Positions 47,809 to 59,572 of a DNA stretch of 64,000 nucleotides are shown one piece after another; position 1 is the first letter of the stretch; each line of letters begins with the position of its first letter. The notes beneath the pieces were generated by a model, which saw only the letters and a program-made list of their open reading frames with translations, was not told the origin of the DNA and ran no database searches. The position numbers and the translations under genes are program-made. Source of the DNA: Heterodera schachtii (Eukaryota; Nematoda; Chromadorea; Rhabditida; Heteroderidae); the NCBI GenBank assembly GCA_023374025.1, contig SIJG01000030.1, positions 709,516 to 773,515 on the forward strand, given 5' to 3'.

Positions 47809-49203
47809 TTATTTATTTTTTTTGTTAACAATTAATAAAGAACAGAAAAAAACAAAAAAAATTGATCCAATTATTGATCTTGATTTTGAGCCTCCTTGGC
47901 CATGCGCCTTCGATCTCTCAGCCCCGACCACATTCTATAATAATAATTATATATTTTTGAACAATGGAAAAAAATGGACTACTCACCTTGCCCTTTTTAT
48001 GTTTTTTGTACGGGGGTTCTCCAGGCTGTCCGGGTTGTCCAGATGGGCCAGGCTGTTCGGCTTGTCCAGACTGTCCATGCTGACTGGGTTGTTCGGGCTG
48101 TCCAAGTGGGCTATCTGGAAATGAATAAATAAATAAATAAAATTTTATAGCATTTTAAAATATTTTTGTAATTACCCAAAATGGCGCCCAATGGTCCGCC
48201 ATCACCAACTCCGGCACCATTCTCCTCCAACTCTTGGTTTGCTGCTGCTGCTGGTGGTGCTGCCGCCATTTGATCATCAATCACTGGCATTGCTGCTGCT
48301 GGTTGCGCATCCCCTTGAGTTTGGTTGTCCACCGGTGGTTCAACTGCTGCTGCTGCTGGTGGTGGTGGTGTCGCCTCTCTTTGCACCTCGTTGATAAACA
48401 CAATTTGGTCATCGTCCTCTTCCATCACTGCTGCAGCCTGCAATTGCATTTGATCGACAATTAAGGCTTCTTCTTCTTCTGCTGCTGTGGTGGTGCTGCT
48501 TCCTCCAACAAAATTTCGTCGTCGTCGTCGTCGTCAATTAAAATCACTTCAACTGCTGCTGGCACAGCTTCCATTTAAATTTGGTTCCCTTCTTCTTCTG
48601 CTGCTTGTGGTGGTGGTGTTGCTGCTGGTGCCCTTGGCAAATTCTGGTGGTGATCCTCCTCCTCTTCCATTGCTTCTTCTGCTGGTGCCGGAGGCACATT
48701 TTGTGCTTCTTCTTCTTCTGCTGCTGCTGTTTGTGATCTTTAATTAATTAATTATTACGAATGAATGTAATCAATTAATTAATTAATTTACCGAAAAGTC
48801 GACGGTGCGCAGGGTTACGCCCTGGGTAGACTGACTCCACCACTGGCAGATGCCGACCGCTCCGAACAGTGCTCATCCAAGGCTGAGGCCGTTCGGGAAA
48901 TTGGAAATTGTGCGGCGGCGTGTACCCAAGGTCGTGCACCTGGAGCCACGCCGCGTGGATTTGAGGCGCTTGCTGAATTATTATTATTATTATTTTTTTG
49001 TGCACCAATTTAAAAAAAACGGTTACCCTTGCTATATCCACTTCCTACTCGAAAGTGTCATCTCGATAAGGAAAAGACCGCCAGTGATTCCTCAATTCAC
49101 GCGCTTGGTGCACAAACTCATCTCTTAACCCTCCCAAAGGACGCCACTCCTTCCTCTCCGTGGCATCATATCTTGCCTTCTTCCCAATTCCCAAGAGACG
49201 CTA
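47809..49203 (-). pseudogene. Broken multi-exon gene: acidic Ala/Pro/Glu-rich and Gly-Gln-Pro repeat protein
   Basis: Six minus-strand segments join across GT..AG introns of 52-65 bases: 49200-49027, 48972-48792, 48726 to about 48482, about 48482-48176, 48114-47987 and 47934-47809. The reading is protein-like (first segment with KEWRPLGGLRDEFVHQAREL; second with LGYTPPHNFQFPERPQPW), then Ala/Pro/Glu/Asp-rich, then collagen-like GQP/EQP/GQS triplets (48108-48010), then a basic KKHKKGK and a hydrophobic tail. The frame is broken by TAG 49203-49201, TAG 49047-49045, TAA 48577-48575 and a one-base loss at about 48482-48493 (CCACCACAGCAGCAG). An intact sub-frame starts at ATG 48449. The family is not recognised. 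Alternatives are sequencing errors in a live gene, or two separate genes. The 5' end is unresolved. It converges on the RING gene, with stops only 24 bases apart. Confidence 0.55.
48462..48730 (-). repeat. Trinucleotide-like GCAGCAGAAGAAG repeats inside the broken gene
   Basis: GCAGCAGAAGAAGAAG-type blocks occur three times on the minus strand (about 48726-48705, 48605-48585 and 48487-48466), encoding AAEEE in the favoured frame. The frameshift lies in the third block, so slippage in these repeats is a natural cause of the break. Confidence 0.6.
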
Positions 49204-49217
49204 TCCCCTCCCTCTCA

Positions 49218-49264
49218 AGATCGAATGATTAAAAAAGATCGAATATTCAAAATGAAAGATCGAA
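49218..49264. repeat. AAGATCGAA repeated three times
   Basis: AAGATCGAA at 49218-49226, 49235-49243 and 49256-49264, in the about 80-base gap between the end of the membrane-protein gene and the first segment of the broken gene. It could be a spacer repeat or a regulatory or intercistronic element. Confidence 0.5.
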
Positions 49265-49280
49265 AATGCCTCCGCACATC

Positions 49281-49920
49281 TTAAAACTGATCTTCTTCTT
49301 CTTCATCTGCCTGTTCTATGTGGACATCGACCTTGGCAGAAGAGACAGTCGGCGCATACACCGGGCCAGAATCCACCGCGTGCTCTTCAGTGCACTTGAA
49401 AAATGCAACATTTACACACACAGTTAGAGGATTTAATGAGAAAACAAAACCGCACCTCATCCACCAAATTGATGCCCGTAGGGCGAAGAGTCACACCCGG
49501 AAATGCCCCGGGCAAGAACAAAGGCGACGGCATTGCGGTTGGGTAGCGACGAATTGTGCTCGCTCCTGTAAAAAAAGAAATTACATTTTTTTGATCAAGT
49601 TTGATATAAAAATTTCCAAACATACTTTGGCGATTGCGGCGCAACATTTTCTTTTTGAAGGCACGCTTGGCCAACCATTGGCGCAATTTCAGTGCGAAAC
49701 GCACTGCCTTTATCGAAAATTATTATCAAAATTATAATAATAATCAAATGAAACCGACCTGTGCGACGAACAAAACCGCAATCAAAACAATGCAGACCGT
49801 CACCAATATTGACAAATTGGTTGATGATGATGATGGTGCTGCAATTGCTGTGGTCGCAGCAACCGTTGCATTTGCTGGAGTTGGTACCGTTTCCGGTAAA
49901 CCTCGGCTCAAGAAATCCTT
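49281..49920 (-). CDS. Single-pass membrane protein with basic juxtamembrane region and acidic tail (5' partial, at least 155 aa)
   Basis: Minus-strand exons (up to) 49920-49759, 49707-49626, 49565-49456 and 49394-49281 join in frame (phases 0, 1, 0) across introns of 51, 60 and 61 bases (GTCGGT..AAAG, GTATGT..TTACAG, GTGCGG..TTTCAAG). The reading gives a Thr/Ala/Ser/Pro-rich segment with a possible N-glycosylation site (NAT), a hydrophobic helix LSILVTVCIVLIAVLFVA (about residues 36-53), then a very basic stretch (LKLRQWLAKRAFKKKMLRRNRQ), a Pro-rich segment, and an acidic end EEEEDQF before TAA at 49283-49281. This topology suggests a type I-like protein with a cytoplasmic basic and acidic tail. 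No known domain is recognised. The first exon, probably carrying a signal peptide, was not found. A stop lies just upstream in frame (49923-49921). A second frame from ATG 49924 is also open through the same splices. Confidence 0.6.
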
Positions 49921-49923
49921 TCA

Positions 49924-51094
49924 TTTTTGGAGAAATTTTGAAGAATGTTGGCCAAACTAAATTATTTACAATAAAAAATAGATTAATGGGCCGAATTTAA
50001 ATTTCAGTTTTCAAAAAAAATTTTAGACACAACGATGGCAAAAGGTGATGCGGGAATTTTTTTTTTAAATTCAGTTTAACAATTATTCAGCAATATGATA
50101 AAATATTTATGGCCACTTATTTTAGAGAATACATATATATAAAATGTTAAATAATTATATTTGTATAATCTAATAGGAAAATAAATAGAACAAAATGGAC
50201 GTTTTCTATTGATTTTCAAAGAAAAGTGAGAAAGGCGACTAATGTGGGAAAGAGCGAAATTTTTAATATTTATGTAAAAATCCAAGAAGAAAAACTTGTA
50301 TGTTGCGAATAAATTAGCGAATAAATTAGTGCTACATTTAGCTTTCTATTCCTGAATGAACAAACTCCGTTTATAAATGGGTGTTTTGAGTATTATTGAA
50401 AAAATTAAGAATTTTTTTAGCAAATCGTATTTCTTAATTTTGATTAAAATTTAAAGATTAATTTCTCAATAATTTGTTTATCTGCTGCAAATTTTTTTAC
50501 TTGCTCGTTAATTCAATTAAAGCAGTCACTTTCTTTTCCATTGATTATTTAACTTGTCTATTTAAAAATGTTTTTCATTTTTTTCTTTAATTATTAATTT
50601 TCTGCAATTTTCATTTTTGATTCTTTATAAAGGTTATTTTTTATCCTTCTTTCTGAAATAATTCAAATGGTGGAAATATTTAGCAAAAATTCATAATTAG
50701 CCACGTACATTCAATTTATATATTAAAAATTTAATCCTTTTAATACTTTGAATAAATTTTCCTTAAGAAAATTTTAAGGTCAATAGTCCTTGAAGTATAT
50801 GCATTGGATTATCGCCACTTTTCATATATACTAACCAAATGTAAGTTCATTCTTTTTGTTTATTATTGTATTTTATAGATTTGATCAATTTATTATTATT
50901 ATTTTGACCTTATCTTGGTATTTTTTATTTTCCTAAATTACTTGATTATAGGAAATTAAAAATATTTTGTATTTTTAGCAAATTAAAGTTTACGAATTAT
51001 CGACTTAGTTTAATAAACGCTATTATTATTTTAATAATTCTAAGATATATTTTTTATCTTTGAAATATGGAATGTAATGTTATTTCTTTTTTCT
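49924..51094. other. Gene-free stretch beyond the island
   Basis: AT content returns to background within about 150 bases. A missing 5' exon of the membrane-protein gene should lie here or further right, but no ATG-plus-hydrophobic exon could be identified. TTTTAG followed by ATGGCAAAAGGTGATG at about 50021-50049 on the + strand is a weak exon-like patch. Confidence 0.35.
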
Positions 51095-51185
51095 TTTCTC
51101 TATGAGCTCTCCCTTCACTTCTCTTTATTTTTCCTTTTTTTCTTCTCACTCTCTCGCTGTTTTTCGCTGTCTGCGCTCTCTCTAC
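51095..51185. repeat. Imperfect CT-rich tract
   Basis: CTCTCCCTTCACTTCTCT, CTCACTCTCTCGCTG and GCGCTCTCTCTACTG variants; pyrimidine on the + strand. Confidence 0.65.
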
Positions 51186-53474
51186 TGAAAATGCAGAGAC
51201 GCGAAAAATTATATTTTTGCTTTTTAATGTTTTTGTTGTTAAAACTTTGATCGTTTTATCATTGCTTTTGTTTTAAACTGTGTTTTTGCTTTTTTTAAAT
51301 TTTTTTTAATGATCTGCTTCTTTAACAAATATTGTCTACTATCTAATTAGTATAGGCTTATTATTGTGGTTATATTTCATGAACTCAATGCTTACTAATT
51401 TTGTTTTCGTTATTTGAAGCGATTAAATCAATTCATTGAAAATAAATTAATTTTGTTGTTTCTCGATTAACTAATATGATTTTAAAGTATGTTATTTAAT
51501 AATTTAAAAACTAAAAACAATCTAAATATATTATATGTTTCTCTATGTTGGGTGATATTTTTTTTCGCTTAAGTAAATTTTAAATAATTATTTTACATAC
51601 TTTCAATTATGAAATTTTGACCTCAGAAAATGCCTTTTTTATTTTTAGTATTGTAATATGTAATAATTAGGATTTTATTATAGTTTAAAAGGCGGATTCT
51701 TGGTTTTTCTTTAGATAAATGTATTTTTTATAAATAAGAATTTTAAATATTAATAATATTTTATATAATATCGTCCATGCTAATTAAAATGCTCTTTTCG
51801 CTCTTCCGAGAACTTTGGGCCCAATGGCGCTGATTCGCTTTGACTTATTTTTTAATTTTGTTTTTATTTAAGCCTAGAGCAGTCTTCGTCTAAAAGGTAT
51901 GGGTATTATCTCCATGGCGTGTCATTTCTATTCAATAACAATATTTATATCAAATTTGCAACAATTTCTTTATTTATTAATTATATACTTTCTTTTATTT
52001 ATTTAATTTTTAGAATATATGTTGAGTAATCATTTCTTTCAATTTAATATCCTTTTAATATGATTTATGGACGATAATTATTGAATACACTACAATAATC
52101 GGAATTTTGAATTATATTTTAATTTTATGGTACGTTATTCTACAAACACATTTATTATTGTGTTCATTATTTAAAATTCATATATATATATTGTTTATCA
52201 GTAATGGCATTAATTTTTTCCACTTATATTGATGTTTATGAGTAATGATATTTATTTATTATTATCATCACTGTTACTCTCTTTATATAAAGATTTTTCT
52301 TATTTGCAGATGTTTTAATTTTATTCCCTTTAATCAGCAAAAGAATGTAATTTTTGTAATGTTTAATTGGTTTTATTTTAATAATCGAGCAAAGAAGCTC
52401 TTTGATTATTTAAAGGTTTTATAGGATGATACTTAAAGTGCACTTAAAACGAATTACACACTAAAAAATAAATTTTTATAATCTCTAATAAAAAATTTTT
52501 GAATGTATGTTAGGTTTCTATGGCAAATGCTATGTTTTTTTAAATGACATGAAAATAAAATCGGTAACTAAATATTTTGGTAAAACTCAACAATATATTA
52601 ATAAAAACAAAAATAAATTAAAATTAAAAATTGTTTAACATTTTTCGTTTTCGTATTGATTTCTTTATTTATTTTTATTATGTGCAATAAAAATATTTTA
52701 GTTTACTTGAGGTTAAAGATGTATATTTCCGAGTACCTATTGCATATTTTATTAACTGATGTACATTAATATTCAATAAATTATTACAAATTATTTATTT
52801 TTAATAATTTTTGAAAAAATATTTAGATGTAGATTTTTTATTTATTTTAATTAATTAAGCGGACTCGTTAGTCTTTTTTAATTAATTAAATGTCTGTCTT
52901 ATATAAAAAGTATCTTTAATTTTCTTTTTTAAATAATATTACATCGCTGTCATTCATGCTTGGTGTCATTGCTTCTGCAAAAGCACTCATTTTTCTTTTA
53001 CTATTGTTAGCATTAATCCCTTTGTTTAGAAAGTATAATAAAAAAAATTTGGTATTTTGCTTTTTAAAAACTCACGCTCTGTGAGAATTGTGTAATTTTT
53101 GTTAGTTCCCTTTTGTTTTTATTTAATACTATAATACATTTTGGTAATTTTTTCTTTGGATTTCTATTTTGTGGTAACTTGCGACAGTAAAATATACTTC
53201 ATTTTATTATACTTAATTTTTATTTTTCTTGGCAGCATTAACCGTTATTAACATTTTCTAGAAAAAAGTTGGTGATTTTCAATAAAAAATAATTTTGTTT
53301 TTATTTATGCTGCAGCCTGTGGGATCAAAAAGACTCCAACGGAGATTAGCACTTAGTTATAATTCTATATCTATTATCATTTAGCCTTTAATATAATTTT
53401 TTATTTTTGGTGTAATAAAAATAACACTCACAGTATCATCTTGTTTTTAATATTAAAAGATAAATAAACAAAAT
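51186..53474. other. Gene-free stretch
   Basis: T-rich with a small islet at about 51800-51915 (TCCGAGAACTTTGGGCCCAA); nothing supportable. Confidence 0.45.
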
Positions 53475-53576
53475 GTTTTGGCTTGACTCCCTTGATCTGA
53501 GTTGCATAAAAACCAATTGATCTTCTGGATAAACCATTATTAATTTATATTTGCTGGTTATAATTTTGATCCGGTT
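53475..53576. repeat. Local duplication, copy 1
   Basis: GCTTGACTCCCTTGATCTGA, AACCATTATTAATTTATAT and ATAATTTTGATCCGGTT. The first two blocks recur at 53959-54050 and the last at 54410-54426, so the area from 53.4 to 54.6 kb is built from diverged partial copies. Confidence 0.7.
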
Positions 53577-53958
53577 CTCTTATTATTTCGATTTTATATT
53601 TTTGTATCAATTTTATTTTCATCCAATAAACGTTGAACTCCTCCCCATTGATTTTTACAATAGAGACACAACATTTTTAGCCCACTGAAAATTTTCTTCA
53701 TAATTAAATTTTTGTAAATATACTTTATAAATTTTATAATTTACTTTTGTTTAATATTAATAACATATTAATATTCTTTATTCTTTTTTTTATTCGAATT
53801 TTTTTAAATTTTCCCTTTTTAGCACAATTTAATTTTTTAAGTTTTAGATTTAATATATTTTTTCATAATTCGTAAAAACAAAAATTAGCAGTATTTATAT
53901 TAATTAACTTAAACTTATGTCGCTCAAATCTTATGACAGAAAAACATTTAGAATTTAT

Positions 53959-54050
53959 TTTTAGCTTGACTTCCTTGATCTGATTAGCTGAAAATCCAAA
54001 GGAAATAAATGCGCGCCAAATCAATATTAATTTATATTTTCTAATATTAT
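53959..54050. repeat. Local duplication, copy 2
   Basis: TTTTAGCTTGACTTCCTTGA continuing to a diverged AATCAATATTAATTTATATT. Same orientation as 53475. Confidence 0.7.
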
Positions 54051-54409
54051 TTTCAATTTTCAGTCTAATTTACTAGACTCATAAGAAAATGCCAATTTTT
54101 AAATTTTTTTTTCTTCTCATTTAATTAATTCTTTTATTTTTTTAATATTTTTAATTATAAGTATCCCATTCAGATTTTCCATCATTTAACATATTTTTTG
54201 GTTGAACCTTATAATGACAAGATAGAAAAACATTTACTCTGAAATATATCAATGTGATAATAATTATTTTCATTAATTAGCTATTATAAGTTTCATTGCC
54301 GCCATATTTAATCAAATTCATAAAATAACTTTTTTTATTTCACCAATAAACCTCTATGTTTTTTTAAAAAATAGCGTATTTAATTTTTGTAATAGTAGAC
54401 ATTTGAAAT

Positions 54410-54436
54410 ATAATTTTGATCCGGTTTTATTTTATT
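54410..54436. repeat. Local duplication, third fragment
   Basis: ATAATTTTGATCCGGTT followed by a TTATTTCGA-like string, matching 53560-53590. Confidence 0.55.
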
Positions 54437-57400
54437 TCGAATAATCATTTGTTTTTAACATTATATATTTTTAATTAATTTAATTTTGTATCTCTTGGAT
54501 TCTACCTTTTATTTTTTTTTCACTTTTCTTTAGTCTTAAATTCTAAATGTTATTGTTTAAAGTAGGAAATCCAAATATTTTATCTTTTTTTTTAATATTA
54601 TTTTACTTTAGGAGCAGGCTTCAATTTTTCCGAGTATAAATCTTTTGACTTTATTTGTAATTTTAATGTTTGATTTGTCTACAGAAATTTTAATTATATT
54701 TATTTCCATGAGAGATTCCTAGTTTTATGTTCTGATAATGTATTGGGCTTAAGATTTATTCTTTTTCACTTTATTATAATTATGATATAAAAATTAAATG
54801 TTTTATTTGAGATTTTATTGGGTTTTTCACTTGCAAGATACTCTTTCTTTTTTTTGAAAGGAGAGAACCTTGCATTTAATTTATTTATTTTTGTTCTTCT
54901 CTAATTTAGTTTATTTTTAGAGAATTTTTTGAATATTTTAGTTGTAAGCTGATGCGATCACAGTGAATTATTTTTAGCTTTTTTCAAGAATATAAATTTA
55001 AAATATTTTTTTTTCTGATACTTTGGGGTTTTTCCAGAATATTTGCATTCAATTAAATATGTTACTAATTTTTTTTTCAAATTTTAATGATTTAACCTAT
55101 GTAAAAAATGCAATATTATAGCAAATTCTTAATATTAACAACCAATAAGTTGTATTCAATTGCCTTTTATGTAAAAATATTTTAATATTTATGGCGGACA
55201 ATTCGTTTTTGATTTGATGCGCTGGTTATGCTTTTCAATGTTTTATTTTTCTTGATTAATAATAAATACTCGATTAAACGATCTTTTCAATCAATTCATA
55301 AATTATATTTTGTTTAAAAATATAGTTCTTGCTGATCTTATATTTTTTATACATTTTCACACATTATTTTCTATTTTTTTCCCTTTTAATCTTTTTGTAT
55401 TCGGAATGAATCCGCCAGTACCCATTCTGTATTATAAAACATTTATAGTTTTTATGCATTTGTAAAAATTTTAACTTCATATTGATTCAGCATCTTAGAT
55501 TCCTCCATTAGTAAAAATATATTTTGAATGATTTTAGATTGCTTATTCACAATAATTAATTGTTGGATAATCCTTAAATTATCTAATATTTTTGCAACCA
55601 TTTTTTGATGAAATTGTTTTATTTTTCATGCTTTTTTCATATTTAAATTGTAATTCATGTGAATTTAAAATAATATTTCAAATTTTTTCAATTATTGTTT
55701 ATCTTACCTTTAATTTTTATTTTTAACTACGTTTTTTTCTTTAATCTGGTTGCTGGCGCTTGAATGATATTGAATGGGTATTATTAGAATACGGCAAATT
55801 TTCTTTATATAAATTTCTCACAAAATTAAGTTTTTCTTTATTTATTTGTTTAATATATAACTTTTTTTCAATGCGTTTTCTATAGCAAAGTCAGTAAAAA
55901 AACAATTTTTTAATATTATTTAAATTCTTCAAAAGCTGTTTATTATTTTAGCTTATTTAGTTATTTATTTAGTATTAAATTTCCATATTTGTGTCTTCCG
56001 TTAAAATTTACTTTTATAATTATATTAATAATCAAATAAATTGGTTTTTGAAATTCAACATAAAATCTCGAATGAAACAAACCGTATGATGTCGAAGCAA
56101 AGGTCCGTCACACGCCCGCAGGCCCAAAGCCCTTGGCAAAATAATTGCGCTTTTAAAAAAAGTTCCAATTGTTAAATTTCATATTTTAAAATTATTCATA
56201 AATATTTTTAAATAAATTTATGTATCTATTGGTTATGAAATTTATTTAAAGCTTACCAATGAATATTTTATTTAAATAAAAATTTTGTGGTTTGTTTTAA
56301 AACATTCTCAAAGAAATGTTACTTATTATTTTTATAAAACTCATGCCGAGTGAGCCGTTACATATACCAACTCTAAACGTTCTTAATATTGTTTGCTTTA
56401 AAATTTCTGAATAACAATTTTTGTAAACATTTCTATTAGTTTCAATATAATTTTTTATATCTTTTGTTTAATTTAATTTTTCGACCATGTACCACTTTCT
56501 TATGTTTGGCATTGTTGTGCTCGAGATGACCCAATGAGAAATAAATCAGATTTATTTAAAAATAATAATTATTTAATTCTTTGAAATAATTTTAAAATAA
56601 ATATTTGTGTTTTTTTAAATGCGCTTTTCTGCTTTAAGCAGCCTTACAATTTATTATTGCAGCTTTTTTTTAATTTCATCATTTTTTTTAATTGTGAAAT
56701 TGTTTTTATTTTTGTTTATATAATGAATTTTTAAAAAGTATATTTCTAAACTTTTATTTATGATCTGAAAGTTATGCAATTTGCTGTGAAGATAATGATT
56801 TTGTATTTTTTTTTATTATCTTTTATTTTCATAAGTGTAATTATTTTTAGAACTTTTTTAATATTTAACTAATTTAAATGTTTTTATTCAAATCCATTAG
56901 TGTGTCGGGGAATGAAATATTCTTTTCATCCAACTCCTTTATTATTTTCCATTTTTCGTTTTCAATATAATTTACTTAGTTAATTTTTCTTTTAATAATT
57001 TGTTCATTTCATTTCTTAATATTCATTATATTATTAACTTAAATAACCAGTTCATTCTTTAATTATTATAGCAATGTCGGAAATCAGCCAATTATATTAT
57101 TATGTTTGGAAAACAATAGATCTTTTGTTATATTTATTGTGTTTTCTGAAAAATATTATTTTGTATTATTCGATAGTTAAATAAATAAGATGTATTTTAA
57201 AATTAGGTAACACATATAATATAATATATTTTGTTATAACTTTATGATTTCGGTAATTTACACATGTGTTTTTTTTATTTTATTATATGAATTATTGTTT
57301 TTTCACGTATATATTTTTTCTCCTTGTGCAAACTCTCAAGACCATGAGCATCATTTGAATGTTTTTCTTTCGTTTTTGTTATGGGAAATAAAATAATTTT

Positions 57401-57513
57401 ATAAATAAAATTTTAAAAAAGTATTTTTATATTTTCATCAAAGTATTTTTAATTGCAATCCATTGTATAATTTTTATATGCATTTTCTTAAATTACCTTT
57501 TTACCTCTAACAA
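54437..57513. other. Gene-free stretch
   Basis: T-rich. An islet at about 56070-56145 (GGTCCGTCACACGCCCGCAG, GGCCCAAAGCCCTTGGC) is unexplained and shows no frame or tRNA boxes. Confidence 0.45.
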
Positions 57514-57657
57514 CCATTAAACTGTCTATAATATAATTGGCTAATTACCGTTATTATTTACATTATATTATTGCATTTTAACAGACTGTATTTGATTATT
57601 ATGAAAAACATTTCTTTTGCTTATTTTATCTTATAGCATTTATTGCTTTTTGACAAA
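57514..57657. repeat. Local direct duplication, copy 1
   Basis: CCATTAAACTGTCTATAATA, GATTATTATGAAAAACAT and AGCATTTATTGCTTTTT recur in order at 57837-57979 (CCATTAAATTGTCTATAACA and so on). About 0.32 kb apart, same orientation, moderately diverged. Confidence 0.85.
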
Positions 57658-57836
57658 TGAATATTTTCCTTCTCGTGGTCTATCTTCTTCTTGTTAATTC
57701 GCATCGTTCGGCGCCACTGAATGCGTCTGAATATAATGGTAAATTGTTGCCCAATTATGTTATCGAATACAAATTTTATTACAATATATGGTACAATTTT
57801 AATAATTTTCTTAGATTGGCCTTTTAAACTCTTTAG

Positions 57837-57979
57837 CCATTAAATTGTCTATAACATAATTCGCAATTTAACTTTATTATTTAAATTAAGTCAATTCTTT
57901 TTTATCAGATTGCATATGATTATTATGAAAAACATAATTTTTTTAATCTTTTAGCATTTAATTGCTTCTTTTTAAAATG
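57837..57979. repeat. Local direct duplication, copy 2
   Basis: Second copy of 57514-57657. Confidence 0.85.
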
Positions 57980-59572
57980 TAATTATTTTTTCTACCTTTT
58001 TAGTGTGTTTTCGTTTCAAATCTTTTACGATTTGTTTTATTACTTTTATTATATAATTTATACTGGCGCATTAGTTTTTCTCTTATTATTAAAACTTTTT
58101 GGTTTTTATTTAACCAATTTATGACTAAATTGTGCTCCTACGATTGTGAAAAGGAAGTAGCGATATTTAATATTTGTTCCATAGTTTAAAGGCATTTAGG
58201 TACTAATATTGTCTTGAATTTTGTATTTGATTTGCTTTATAGATATTTTTTGTATATAATACTTTTTTGTGTAATATGATGTTCTACCTATATTTTTTAA
58301 ATCATTTTTTTCAAATCACAACCTGTGTAATAAATCAGTAATTTTTTCGTATTTGTTTAAATATTATGTAATTTATTAATATTTAACTTTCTTATTTTAA
58401 ATTCGACTGGTCTCTTTTCTCGCCTCCATTCTTTTGTTTTTCAAATATTATGTTAGCAAATTTTCTCGTTTGTATATTCATATATATGATATTTTATATT
58501 TATTTTAAAATAAAATTTTTTTATTATTATAACCAATGTCATTAAATTTTTTTATTTTTATTTACATATGATGATGCAATATTTAAAGTAAATTTTTATT
58601 ATACTTATTTAGTTACAACAAAAAAAGTGTAAAATTAAATTGTTTCAGTTGTTAAATATTTTAATTTATTAGAGTTAAATTATAAAATAAGTTGTTGAAT
58701 TTACTTAATATTAAATTGTGCTAGTTAATTTCAGCTTCTCATTCTTTCATTAGTTTAGCTATTTAAAATCACGAGCATTTATCCTCGATTTCACGGCTTT
58801 CTATTTGGGCTTTTTTAAAATTCTCTTTAAGTTGTTTTTTATTCGCGTTTGTATGAGTATCAACTATTATTTCAATTATTCACTCTATTCATTTGAATTA
58901 AAAGACGAATAGAAATATATATAATTATGAATATTCTGTTCTCGTTTTTAAGTTATTTTATTTTAATTTCAGCATATTTAGTAGGATTATTAATTATAGT
59001 TTTTTTAAATAAATAAAGAATAAATGTTCATAACAATTCTGAAAAATTTTAAATTTTATAGTCATATCACATTATATATTTAAGTCAACTTCTCTTTCTT
59101 TATTTTTATTCTTGCAAAGTTTTATATTTTTTACGTAATTTTAACTGAATATCACTTTTATTTATTGTAAAGGTATTTTGTATTTTTTATGTATTCTTCC
59201 GACTCAAATGTCGGTTGGACATTTTTTCTTCATTATACTATATTAATTTTTTTCTTTTGAATATTAATGATTTGGTGCTTTGTTTCATATTTAATTATTT
59301 TTCATTAAAGTAATATTAGACCTTCTAAAAATATTTGCTTTCCAAATTAATCGATTAAATCTTACTTGGCAAGATAATGCGAAAAAGTTTTTTAACCTTC
59401 GATAATATTTTTGCTTTCTAATTTATTATTCTTTTCAGAACCTTTAAATATTTGATTTAATTTTATATTGTCTAATAAGCCAAATTTTTTATCCATGAAT
59501 ATTTCTTAATTAATTGAATTTTTTGTATCTTTTCAATTAGTATAAGAAAAATATAATTTTATTACAATAAAA
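57980..59572. other. Gene-free stretch
   Basis: T-rich, nothing supportable. Confidence 0.5.

Noticed and set aside
48191..48747. Leu/Cys/Trp-rich plus frames
   Set aside because: Shadow of the Ala/Glu-rich minus gene (GCA/GAA repeats read in reverse).
46872..49203. Alternative genetic code with UAR as Gln
   Set aside because: Adjacent genes end plausibly with TAA, and decay or sequencing errors explain the stops more simply; left as a checkable finding only.
49318..49737. 139-codon plus frame
   Set aside because: Antisense to a minus-strand set of exons with better splice signals and composition.
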